The notes beneath the pieces are model-generated. The model was not told the DNA's origin. It did not search any database and saw nothing but the letters and a program-made list of their open reading frames with translations. From an uncultured Clostridia bacterium (GTDB lineage Bacteria > Bacillota > Clostridia > Christensenellales > Borkfalkiaceae), in NCBI GenBank assembly GCA_934271245.1, contig CAKQQY010000027.1:1-24157 (forward strand): a stretch of DNA of 24,157 nucleotides, written 5' to 3'. This document shows, piece by piece, positions 6,967 through 13,962 of the stretch (positions are counted from its first letter, which is position 1; each line of letters opens with the position of its first letter). Position numbers and translations under genes: made by a program.

Positions 6967-7425
6967 ATGAAGAAATACAGATTCAGATACGGTAAAATAG
7001 TATATTTGTTGCTTGCGCTGGTTGTGGTGGCGGCGTTTGCCGGCGGAATATGGAACGTATATAACTTTGTCGTCTATCTTTCGGACGTTTTTAAGGCGGT
7101 AACGTATATGGTAATAGCGTTACTAACCTTATTTTTAGCAACACTCGGTTTAAGCATAATGGTGTACGGAAGATACGTTATAAGCGGAGAATACTTATAT
7201 ACTTGTTTCGGGTTTATAAAAACCAAAACGAAAATATCCGAAGTAACGGAAATCGTACACTTCAAAAAGAGCGATAAACTGGTTGCCTATAACAAAAAGG
7301 GCGAATATCTCGTAATCGTAATATCCCCTGCGGAATACGAAGATTTCATATTAAATATGAGAGAGATAAACAGAGAAATCGTATACGAAAGCAAGATAGA
7401 CGGAGAAGATACGCCCGAGCAGTAA
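6967..7425 (+). CDS. Small two-helix membrane protein, PH-like cytosolic part
   Basis: 152 residues. Two hydrophobic helices (about 10-32 and 42-67) are joined by a short loop. A soluble C-terminal half follows with alternating beta-type segments (ISGEYLYTCFGFIKTKTKIS, then ISEVTEIVHF and later), a pattern like bacterial pleckstrin-homology-type domains found after two membrane helices. No ribosome site is visible; the promoter position implies the transcript starts at or next to the ATG. It is divergent from rbsK and lies upstream of the M-box region, which has its own promoter. Function is unknown; the PH-like assignment is by pattern only. Confidence 0.75.
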   Translation: MKKYRFRYGKIVYLLLALVVVAAFAGGIWNVYNFVVYLSDVFKAVTYMVIALLTLFLATLGLSIMVYGRYVISGEYLYTCFGFIKTKTKISEVTEIVHFKKSDKLVAYNKKGEYLVIVISPAEYEDFILNMREINREIVYESKIDGEDTPEQ

Positions 7426-7465
7426 AAAAGGGTAACTATTTTTTTTGCAAACGCGTATAATATTG

Positions 7466-7494
7466 TTGACAACGGCAATAAAAAAAAGTATTCT
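7466..7494 (+). promoter_or_regulatory. Sigma-A-type promoter of the M-box/mgtE transcript
   Basis: A consensus TTGACA (7466-7471) and a TATTCT (7489-7494) are separated by 17 bases. The riboswitch begins about 30 bases downstream. Confidence 0.8.
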
Positions 7495-7527
7495 GTAAAA
7501 GGAAAAAACAAAAGAATAAAATAATAT

Positions 7528-7668
7528 CCGGTAGGTAAGGCTACCACAGGGATATGGATTGCTACCGCGAAGTAGTGGAGACACTATAAGAAGGTCAGAA
7601 GGTTTGGTCGAACGCAAGGCTTAACCTAACGCAGTTACACCGCCCTGTGATGCTAAAGCCAGTATGGT
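7528..7668 (+). ncRNA. M-box (ykoK-type) Mg2+ riboswitch aptamer
   Basis: Conserved M-box elements are recognisable in order: GGTAAGGCTACCACAGGGA, GATATGGATTGCTACCGC, GTAGTGGAGACACTA, and the closing CCCTGTGATGCTAAAGCC. The outer helices are supported by CACAGGG (7545-7551) with CCCTGTG (7643-7649) and GGCT (7539-7542) with AGCC (7657-7660). Known: high Mg2+ stabilises the aptamer, which favours a downstream terminator and turns off Mg2+ uptake genes. The next gene is mgtE and a terminator follows, both consistent with this. Confidence 0.88.
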
Positions 7669-7693
7669 TTCCGATTAAATCGAAAAAGAACGT

Positions 7694-7720
7694 AATACCT
7701 GCCGCGCGCAGGTATTTTTT
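7694..7720 (+). terminator. Expression-platform terminator of the M-box
   Basis: A perfect 9-bp stem AATACCTGC/GCAGGTATT (7694-7702 and 7708-7716) with loop CGCGC is followed by T. It sits between the aptamer and mgtE, 26 bases before the start codon, as expected for Mg2+-dependent termination. Confidence 0.85.
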
Positions 7721-7745
7721 ATTACCGAAGAAAAGGGGGTTTACT

Positions 7746-9119
7746 ATGAACGAAGAACTCGAAAAAGTATTTGAAAGGCTTAAAGACAGTTTGGATAACC
7801 GAAAGTTTGCCGATCTTCGGATAGTTCTGCTCGATATGGAACCTGCCGACATCGCGAATTTTATGGAAGAAATGCTGACGGAAAAAGAGCAGATAATGTT
7901 TTTCAGACTTCTTCCGAAAGAACTTGCGTCGGACGTATTTATCGAAATCGATACCGATACGCAGGAAAATCTGATAAAAGCGTTTACCGATAAAGAACTT
8001 AAAGAAGTAATCGACGATATGTTTTTGGACGATACGGTAGACGTCATAGAAGAAATGCCCGCGAACGTGGTAAAAAGAATACTTCGTAACTCCGACCCCG
8101 AGAACAGAAAACTGATAAACGAACTGTTAGAGTACCCCGAAGACACGGCAGGGTCTATAATGACGACGGAATTCGTCGCCTTATCCCCCACGATGACGGT
8201 AGACGCGGCATTCGAAAAGATAAGACAGACGGGATTAAATAAAGAAACGATATATACCTGTTACGTAACCGACAAGAAAAAACATCTTATCGGGGTGGTA
8301 ACGGTAAAAGATATGTTGCTTGCGGCGAAATCCGAACTTATCGCCGACGTAATGGATTCTTCGGTGGTAACGGCGGAAACACTCGACGATAAAGAAGAAG
8401 TCGCGATGATGCTTTCTAAATACGACTATCTCGCGATACCGATAATAGATAAAGAAGGTTGTCTTGTCGGCATAGTAACGGTAGACGACGCGGTAGACGT
8501 CATTCAGGAAGAAGCGACGGAAGATATTCAGAAGATGGCGGCAATGTTGCCGACGGAAAAACCCTACTTAAAGCAATCGGTGTGGAGAATATGGTTAAGC
8601 CGAATCCCGTGGCTGCTATTGCTTATGGTATCGGCGACTTTTACGGGGCTTATCTTAAACCATTACGAAGCCATGCTTCCTACGGTGCTTATAGCCTGCG
8701 TGCCTATGCTTATGGATACGGCGGGAAACGCCGGCGGTCAGTCGTCGGTTACGATAATAAGAAGCCTTGCCTTAAACGAACTTTCTTTTAAGGACTTTTT
8801 CAAAGTCGTGTGGAAAGAACTTCGCGTAGGCATAATCTGCGCGGTATGCTTAGGCGCGGTATGCTTTCTGAAACTGCAACTTATAGACAATTTGATTTTC
8901 GGTTATACCGACTATACCCTGCTTAATTCTTTCGTAATATCGCTTGCGCTTTCGATAACGGTAATAATGGCGAAATTCATCGGCTGTATGCTTCCCCTTT
9001 TCGCCAAACTCATTCACCTTGACCCTGCGGTAGTCGCAAGTCCGTTTATAACCACTATAGTAGACGCGCTTTCTCTTCTCGTGTTCGTAGGTCTTGCAAT
9101 CGCGGTGCTGGGCGTGTAA
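7746..9119 (+). CDS. mgtE: Magnesium channel/transporter MgtE
   Basis: 457 residues from the ATG at 7746, which follows a GGGGG ribosome site. An in-frame ATG at 7647 exists but would translate through the riboswitch and is rejected. Domains in order: an acidic N-domain superhelix (about 1-125), two CBS domains (about 130-255) ending in GIVTVDDAVDVIQEEATEDI, a connecting helix, and about five membrane helices (about 285-457). The membrane part carries the MgtE signature PMLMDTAGNAGGQS and the pore helix with DPAVVASPFITTIVDA. It conducts Mg2+ across the cell membrane and is gated by Mg2+ binding to the N and CBS domains. Control by Mg2+ is doubled here, with the riboswitch acting on transcription and the CBS domains on gating. 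Confidence 0.96.
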   Translation: MNEELEKVFERLKDSLDNRKFADLRIVLLDMEPADIANFMEEMLTEKEQIMFFRLLPKELASDVFIEIDTDTQENLIKAFTDKELKEVIDDMFLDDTVDVIEEMPANVVKRILRNSDPENRKLINELLEYPEDTAGSIMTTEFVALSPTMTVDAAFEKIRQTGLNKETIYTCYVTDKKKHLIGVVTVKDMLLAAKSELIADVMDSSVVTAETLDDKEEVAMMLSKYDYLAIPIIDKEGCLVGIVTVDDAVDVIQEEATEDIQKMAAMLPTEKPYLKQSVWRIWLSRIPWLLLLMVSATFTGLILNHYEAMLPTVLIACVPMLMDTAGNAGGQSSVTIIRSLALNELSFKDFFKVVWKELRVGIICAVCLGAVCFLKLQLIDNLIFGYTDYTLLNSFVISLALSITVIMAKFIGCMLPLFAKLIHLDPAVVASPFITTIVDALSLLVFVGLAIAVLGV

Positions 9120-9185
9120 AAACTTAACCGCTCCGCCATACAAGGCGGGAAAACGGCGTTTAATAAAACGACAAAAAATAAATAT

Positions 9186-9225
9186 AAAAAGGATAACGAA
9201 AACCATTCGCTATCCTTTTTCTTTT
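9186..9225 (+). terminator. Intrinsic terminator of mgtE
   Basis: A 10-bp stem AAAAAGGATA/TATCCTTTTT (9186-9195 and 9211-9220), with a further CGAA/TTCG pairing inside, is followed by a T-rich tract. It is 67 bases after the mgtE stop. Confidence 0.85.
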
Positions 9226-9414
9226 TATATATCGTTTGTAATTTATTAGCCTGCCTTATCCGTCGCAAAAATCGGCGGGATTGCCACTGTCTGACGGGAA
9301 CGCCGTAATGTATCCGGAACGCTTTAATACGTAAACGTTCCGTTTAATGTCAATAAAACCGTTTTTCCGCATGCAAATTATATTGCCGGCGATTAAAACA
9401 ACTGTTTTTTACCA

Positions 9415-9448
9415 CAAAAAAAGCGAAAAAACCTTAACTTCTTCGCTT
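9415..9448 (-). terminator. Intrinsic terminator of the DUF4091 gene
   Basis: On the minus strand stem AAGCGAA/TTCGCTT (9442-9448 and 9421-9427) is followed by a run of U (A tract from 9415). It lies about 40 bases after the stop codon. Confidence 0.75.
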
Positions 9449-9487
9449 AAAAACGTTTTTCACGTCCGTAATAAAACGGACAAGAAA

Positions 9488-11062
9488 TTATTTCAATAAA
9501 TCGTATAATTGATTTTTCAGTTTTTCGTACTTTTTAACGTCGCGCGGATACTCGTGCAAACCGGAAACGCCGTTTCTTGCCAGAACGTCTTTTACGCCCT
9601 CTCTTCCTACCTTATTTTCGACGGTTTTCAATAATCTGTAATCTTCGAACGCTTTTAAAAGAGCAAAATATCTTATGGAATAATTTACGCCCTTTTCCGC
9701 GGGATAAACGATAAACGGGTCGCCCGCAACGAATTTACCCCCTGCCGTCGCGTCTTTATATGGGTCAATCGTCGCGATAGAAAGCGCGGTGTTGTAGAAA
9801 TTAAAACCCCAGTGTAAAAATCCGTCGGCGCGTTTGTCGTATAACTGCATGCCTATGATAGCAGTTCTTAACAGCGGCATGTGGAAGTATCTGTTTGAAA
9901 GATAATTTTCGTCCACCCAGACGCAATAATAAAATAACTTGCGAACGTTTTCGAATAAATCTATTTGTTTGCTGTTGGTCGCAACCGCGGGCAAGTTCAA
10001 CCCGGTTTTTTCTATAAAGTCGAAATGGGAAAGCGCGTCCATGGTTTTTACGCCGAAATTATGCTTTTTCACGAACGCGGAAAGTTCCGAATACTTATCA
10101 ATGTTTTTCATTTTCGGCTCGTCGGTAAGGTGCATAAAGGCGTTATCTTTAATGCCTTCCTTTACGAGAAAATCGTTCAACGCGACGAAATACTGCTTCA
10201 AAAATTCCAGATATTCTTCGTCGTCCGACTTAACGTTCCAGCCGAACTTTTTAATATCTTCGCCGTTTTCTTCCACGATAATTTTCGGGCAGAATTCCCC
10301 GCCCCACTGCGTGAACAGATGGGATAATTCAAAGTATTTTATGCCGAAAGACTTTGCCTCGTCGATATACCTTTTCATATCGGAAAAATCAAACTCGTAA
10401 CGATTCCCGACCTTTTTAATTTTCAATAACTGCGTCGTAAGGCGTTCTCCGCCGACTTCCGTATCGAGCGGCGGCGTGAACACGGGAACGAGCAACATAT
10501 TGTTGCCCATTTTAACGTACGCGCGCATAAAATCTTCAAAATGAACGTACCATTCCGCCGAAAAAGGTTTTACGTTATAGTAATTGCAGATAGCGTCGGA
10601 ATGAAACCAGTGCGTAACGATTAAATCACTCTCCGTAAGACTTTCTTCTAAAACGTTGACGGAAAAACTCACCGATTTATCGCCGACGGTGACTTTAACG
10701 TCGTGTTTCCCCGCGGCTTTTTCCGAACTGTCTATCTCGAAAAACAACGTTTTATTCCGGTTTTTCCCGCATTCGATTTTATTTACGGGAATCAGCAATT
10801 CGGGATAAGTATCCGACTCGGTTTTAATGTAGTAATCGTCGGTTTTGTCGTTAATATCGTAATTGCCTTTGCAGAATAAAACTTCGTAACAACTAATTTT
10901 CAAATCGGATTCGATTCCGATATCGTAAACTGCGTTTTCCGTATCGCAAACGTAAATCTGAAAATTAAAACTTTCGTTTTTAAGGCAATTAAACGACTGA
11001 ATTTCGGAAACGTCGTTCTTATCTATAATTTTAACGAGAGCCGAAGATAAAAGCAATTCCAT
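9488..11062 (-). CDS. DUF4091 / GH123-like protein, apparently cytosolic
   Basis: 524 residues. There is an N-terminal beta-rich part (about 1-140), a central TIM-barrel-like region and a C-terminal DUF4091-type section with GFLHWGFNFYN (414-424), GDPFIVYP (447-454) and SIRYFALLKAFEDYRLL (462-478). The adjacent acidic pair in HLTDEP (Asp314-Glu315) matches the Asp-Glu pair used by GH123 beta-N-acetylgalactosaminidases in substrate-assisted catalysis. There is no signal peptide, so it would act on imported sugar or glycoside inside the cell. AAGGGA precedes the ATG. It stands alone between terminators with no transporter or sugar genes next to it. The exact substrate cannot be told from sequence. 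Confidence 0.75.
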   Translation of the reverse strand: MELLLSSALVKIIDKNDVSEIQSFNCLKNESFNFQIYVCDTENAVYDIGIESDLKISCYEVLFCKGNYDINDKTDDYYIKTESDTYPELLIPVNKIECGKNRNKTLFFEIDSSEKAAGKHDVKVTVGDKSVSFSVNVLEESLTESDLIVTHWFHSDAICNYYNVKPFSAEWYVHFEDFMRAYVKMGNNMLLVPVFTPPLDTEVGGERLTTQLLKIKKVGNRYEFDFSDMKRYIDEAKSFGIKYFELSHLFTQWGGEFCPKIIVEENGEDIKKFGWNVKSDDEEYLEFLKQYFVALNDFLVKEGIKDNAFMHLTDEPKMKNIDKYSELSAFVKKHNFGVKTMDALSHFDFIEKTGLNLPAVATNSKQIDLFENVRKLFYYCVWVDENYLSNRYFHMPLLRTAIIGMQLYDKRADGFLHWGFNFYNTALSIATIDPYKDATAGGKFVAGDPFIVYPAEKGVNYSIRYFALLKAFEDYRLLKTVENKVGREGVKDVLARNGVSGLHEYPRDVKKYEKLKNQLYDLLK

Positions 11063-11153
11063 TTTTCTTTTCCCTTAGTGAAAAACCTGTTTTCGCCCGG
11101 ACTATAACTGCGCGCTACGCCCCGATGAACCGACGTAAAATAATGTAAATCCG

Positions 11154-11501
11154 TTAAACGGATAACTCTTCTTTTTTAGTCGATTCTCCGCCCTTGATAC
11201 CGACTACGTTATCCACGGGAAGCGAGAAAGCAATACCCTGCCCGTCGGTCGAAAGTCCGGCAGACTGGTAAATCGCGTGTAACACGTCTTCTTTAATATC
11301 GGTAGAAACGACTATCATAACCATTTCTTTTTCGGGTTGAATGACAACGTTGAAGATATTTTCCGCCTGTTTGTTGGCGGTACCCCTGGCGTTAACTATA
11401 GTGCCGCCGCGCGCGCCGACCTTTCTGGCGGCGTCCATAACGACTTCGGAGAAGCCTTCGTTGACGATGCAAAGGATAAGTTCGTATTCGTATTTTTTCA
11501 T
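11154..11501 (-). CDS. PII-like nitrogen regulatory protein, second of pair
   Basis: 115 residues with the ferredoxin-like layout of PII proteins: strand ELILCIV, helix, then GARGGTIVNARGT (29-41) corresponding to the PII beta2/T-loop entry, strand MVMIVVST, helix, and a C-terminal GIAFSLPVDNVVGI strand. The T-loop region is shorter than in GlnB/GlnK, and the classical uridylylated Tyr segment is not evident. It starts inside the end of the previous gene (ATGA, 4-base overlap), so the two are coupled. Inferred: it forms trimers, perhaps mixed with its partner, and gates or senses for the DUF1538 membrane protein. The ligand is unknown. Confidence 0.82.
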   Translation of the reverse strand: MKKYEYELILCIVNEGFSEVVMDAARKVGARGGTIVNARGTANKQAENIFNVVIQPEKEMVMIVVSTDIKEDVLHAIYQSAGLSTDGQGIAFSLPVDNVVGIKGGESTKKEELSV

Positions 11502-11911
11502 AATTCTTTACTCCCGTTGTTGTTGCTTAAAAAAGTGTAAGTGAGCGCGCCGATGACGCTTTTCATCGGAACGGTGAACGCCACGCCCTTGGAATCTTTG
11601 TATGTCGCAAATTTTTCTTCTAACCCGGCGAGCGCGTCTTTAACGCGTTCTTCTTTTATGACGGCAAAAATAATCGCTTTATCCGTGCCGAGTTTGTCGA
11701 GAACGCTTGCGGTCATTCTGTCGGAAGTACCCCTGCCGTGCGCGAGCATCTGCATGTTCACTTCGAAGTTCTGAATGTAATCGGAATAGAAATCGTATTT
11801 TTTACGATTGACGATAACGACTAAAAACTCAAGTTTTTTTAAGGCGTTTTCGTCTTTTTCTCTCATTTTTGTCGAAATTTTAGTTCCGACGCCGTTAATT
11901 TTTTTCGCCAT
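11498..11911 (-). CDS. PII-like protein, first of pair
   Basis: 137 residues. A charged, lysine-rich N-terminal extension of about 25 residues is followed by a PII-like core: strand LEFLVVIV, helix, AHGRGTS (57-63) at the position of the GARGT segment of the partner, strand KAIIFAVI, helix, and final strand GVAFTVPMKSVIGAL. It is divergent from its partner but has the same fold order. The gene begins 7 bases after the DUF1538 stop, with its ribosome site (AGGTGA) overlapping that stop codon, so all three form one operon. Inferred role: metabolite-responsive control of the DUF1538 protein. Confidence 0.75.
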   Translation of the reverse strand: MAKKINGVGTKISTKMREKDENALKKLEFLVVIVNRKKYDFYSDYIQNFEVNMQMLAHGRGTSDRMTASVLDKLGTDKAIIFAVIKEERVKDALAGLEEKFATYKDSKGVAFTVPMKSVIGALTYTFLSNNNGSKEL

Positions 11912-11918
11912 AAATCAC

Positions 11919-13439
11919 CTACATAAAATCGATAATTTGTTCGTCTTCTTTGGAAAGAAGTCTTCTTAACGCAATCTTTTCGCGTAACCGTTTGGAAGTA
12001 ATGCCTTTAAAACCTAAAAGTTGAATGGTAATCAAAGGAGTCATAGCGACCATGGCGACCACGCCGAACGCAAGGCTTAAAATACCTTCGCTGCCGACCA
12101 GAGCGTTGCACGCGCCGATAGCCATAGGAAGAATAAATCCCGAAGTCAACGGACCGCTCGCGACTCCGCCGGAGTCAAACGCGATAGCGGTGTAAATTTT
12201 AGGAACGAACAGCGATAACCCTAAAGAAATAAGGTATCCCGGGATAAGGTAATACAGAATGGAGAAATTGAAAATTATTCTTATCACCGATAGGCAGATA
12301 GCGATACCCACGCCGAGAGCCAGCGCAATCATCATGGATTTGCTTGAAACGGAGCCTTCGGTAACGTCTTCAACCTGCCCCGTGAGAACGTGAACGGCAG
12401 GTTCTGCTAAAACGGTAACCGAGCCGAACACAAACGCCATGATAGCGAGAGCCGTCGGGTTTTTCGCAAGAGTTTCGCCGAGTTTGTAACCGATAGGCAT
12501 AAATCCTACCGATACTGCGGTTAAAAACGCGGTAAGGCCGGTAAACGTAAAGATAAGCCCGAACGAAATACCCATAACCTTTTCTTTGGGAAGTTTAAGC
12601 ACCGTAATCTGTAACACTATAAAGAAGATGATAATCATAAAAAGGGCGACGAAAACTTCGGCGGCTTTGGCAGAAAGCAAAGCGAAAAACGCGCCGACGT
12701 CGGACGGGAAATCGTACCCCGTGACGGTGTAAGTCAAATCGCCTTTGGAAAGTAAAGATAACACCATTACCGCGAGAATCGGACCGATAGAACAAAGCGC
12801 GACCAGACCGAAACTGTTTTCCCCACGGTTTTTGCCGCCGATAGCGGAAGCGATACCCACGCCGAGAGCCATTATAAACGGAACGGTAACGGGACCTGTC
12901 GTAACGCCGCCGGAGTCGAAAGATAAAGGAATAAAGAACAGTTTACCTTCTTCGGCTAAAATGGCGCACATCGCGAAAAGACACATATAAAAGAACATTA
13001 AAATAGAAGAAAGGTCTTTTTTAAACACGATTTTAACTACCGCGATAAACAGGAATAACCCTACGCCCACGCCGACCGTGGCTATAAGCGCGGTTTTATC
13101 TATCGCGGAAGCGACCTGATCGGCAAGAACGTAAAGGTCGGGTTCGGCTACGGTGATTAAAATCCCCATAATGAAACTTGCGGGGAGTAAAAGTTTAAGT
13201 CCTTTGGCCTTCGTTAAACCGGAACCGATATGCGTACCCATAGGCGTCATGGAAAAATCCGCGCCGATATTGAATAACGCGATACCGATAATCATAAACA
13301 CCGCGGATAATGAAAAAATCAAAAATTCCTGCCCGGTGAGATCGAAAAGGGGCGTAAAAGACAGAATAAGAACGAGAACGGATAACGGCAAAATAGACGC
13401 CAACGCTTCTTTGAACTTATCGAATAAAGCCTTTCCCAT
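11919..13439 (-). CDS. DUF1538 membrane protein, internally duplicated
   Basis: 506 residues with many hydrophobic segments. The protein is two homologous halves about 247 residues apart: AEPDLYVLADQV (98-109) and FDSGGVTTGPVT (174-185) recur as AEPAVHVLTGQV (345-356) and FDSGGVASGPLT (421-432). Such an inverted or direct repeat with conserved Asp-Ser-Gly-Gly loops is typical of transporters with a pseudo-twofold axis. Known: the family is DUF1538, with no established substrate that I can cite. AAGGAG precedes the ATG. It is followed at once by two PII-like genes and preceded by gdhA. Inferred: a transporter of ammonium, glutamate or another nitrogen compound, controlled by the PII pair. Confidence 0.85.
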   Translation of the reverse strand: MGKALFDKFKEALASILPLSVLVLILSFTPLFDLTGQEFLIFSLSAVFMIIGIALFNIGADFSMTPMGTHIGSGLTKAKGLKLLLPASFIMGILITVAEPDLYVLADQVASAIDKTALIATVGVGVGLFLFIAVVKIVFKKDLSSILMFFYMCLFAMCAILAEEGKLFFIPLSFDSGGVTTGPVTVPFIMALGVGIASAIGGKNRGENSFGLVALCSIGPILAVMVLSLLSKGDLTYTVTGYDFPSDVGAFFALLSAKAAEVFVALFMIIIFFIVLQITVLKLPKEKVMGISFGLIFTFTGLTAFLTAVSVGFMPIGYKLGETLAKNPTALAIMAFVFGSVTVLAEPAVHVLTGQVEDVTEGSVSSKSMMIALALGVGIAICLSVIRIIFNFSILYYLIPGYLISLGLSLFVPKIYTAIAFDSGGVASGPLTSGFILPMAIGACNALVGSEGILSLAFGVVAMVAMTPLITIQLLGFKGITSKRLREKIALRRLLSKEDEQIIDFM

Positions 13440-13544
13440 AAGATACTCCTTTTTAATTATTTCGCCGAGAAAAGGTAAAACCGAAACCGTCGACGTTTTT
13501 TATTGTTTTTGTAACCGCGGTTATAGAAAATACGACGGAAAATC

Positions 13545-13573
13545 ATTGTAAAGCCGTTCCGTTTTAACCGCAA
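13545..13573 (-). promoter_or_regulatory. Candidate second promoter (P2) of the DUF1538/PII operon
   Basis: On the minus strand TTGCGG (13568-13573) and TACAAT (13545-13550) are 17 bases apart. It would give a leader of about 100 bases. Confidence 0.45.
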
Positions 13574-13684
13574 TGAATTTGAATTAAAGAAAAAATTTGA
13601 TTGTAAAACCCCGCGCCGCCGAAACGCTGCCGAAATTTCCGCGTTTCAAAAGTTTTTATCGCAAGATAAAAACTTTACTTATAT

Positions 13685-13713
13685 AGTTTATCATAAAACC
13701 GCCGTTTTGACAA
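13685..13713 (-). promoter_or_regulatory. Promoter (P1) of the DUF1538/PII operon
   Basis: On the minus strand TTGTCA (13708-13713) and TAAACT (13685-13690) are 17 bases apart. It lies downstream of the gdhA terminator, so the operon can be transcribed independently of gdhA. Confidence 0.65.
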
Positions 13714-13783
13714 CCCGAAAATTCTTCAAATTTTAGCCTTTTGGGTCGTTTTCAACAAAAATGTTTAAATTGTTTATGCAAAT

Positions 13784-13819
13784 AAAAAACTCCGTATCTC
13801 GCAAAAACGACTACGGAGT
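13784..13819 (-). terminator. Intrinsic terminator of gdhA
   Basis: On the minus strand stem ACTCCGTA/TACGGAGT (13812-13819 and 13789-13796) with a 15-base loop is followed by six U. It lies about 145 bases after the gdhA stop. Confidence 0.8.
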
Positions 13820-13962
13820 AATCATTATAAAATAATATTGACGGCAAAAACGTAATTTCAATCGATTTTCAGCAAAACCCGTCCGCCGCTTTCGGGTATT
13901 CCCGAATCTTTAATCTTTACAACATATAAACAGCGTTATTAAAATATCGGAAACGAACCCGA

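Larger units (their letters stand above)
9120..9487. other. Tail-to-tail intergenic region between mgtE and the DUF4091 gene
   Basis: This 368-base region has no credible gene. Apart from the terminators at each end it has a small hairpin (9133-9137/9144-9148), an inverted repeat CGGAACG/CGTTCCG (9315-9321/9336-9342) around a 14-base loop, and a hairpin GTCCGT/ACGGAC (9464-9469/9476-9481) just after the DUF4091 stop. The middle part (about 9230-9400) is otherwise featureless. Confidence 0.6.
13440..13962 (-). other. Long structured region between gdhA and the DUF1538 operon
   Basis: This 523-base region has no credible gene. In transcription order (minus strand) it holds a small hairpin TTCGGG/CCCGAA (13891-13906), the gdhA terminator, promoter P1, a 12-bp hairpin with a four-base loop (13649-13676), an inverted repeat GAAACGC/GCGTTTC (13621-13647), candidate promoter P2, a 12-bp perfect palindrome (13512-13523) and the DUF1538 ribosome site. 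The leader from P1 would be about 240 bases, long enough for a regulatory RNA. Confidence 0.6.

Noticed and set aside
7647..7745. N-terminal extension of mgtE from an upstream in-frame ATG
   Set aside because: It runs through the riboswitch and its terminator and has no ribosome site; the ATG at 7746 follows a strong one and gives the normal length.
9014..9268. Minus-strand frame overlapping the end of mgtE
   Set aside because: It runs antisense to mgtE and through its terminator, with low-complexity composition and no start signals.
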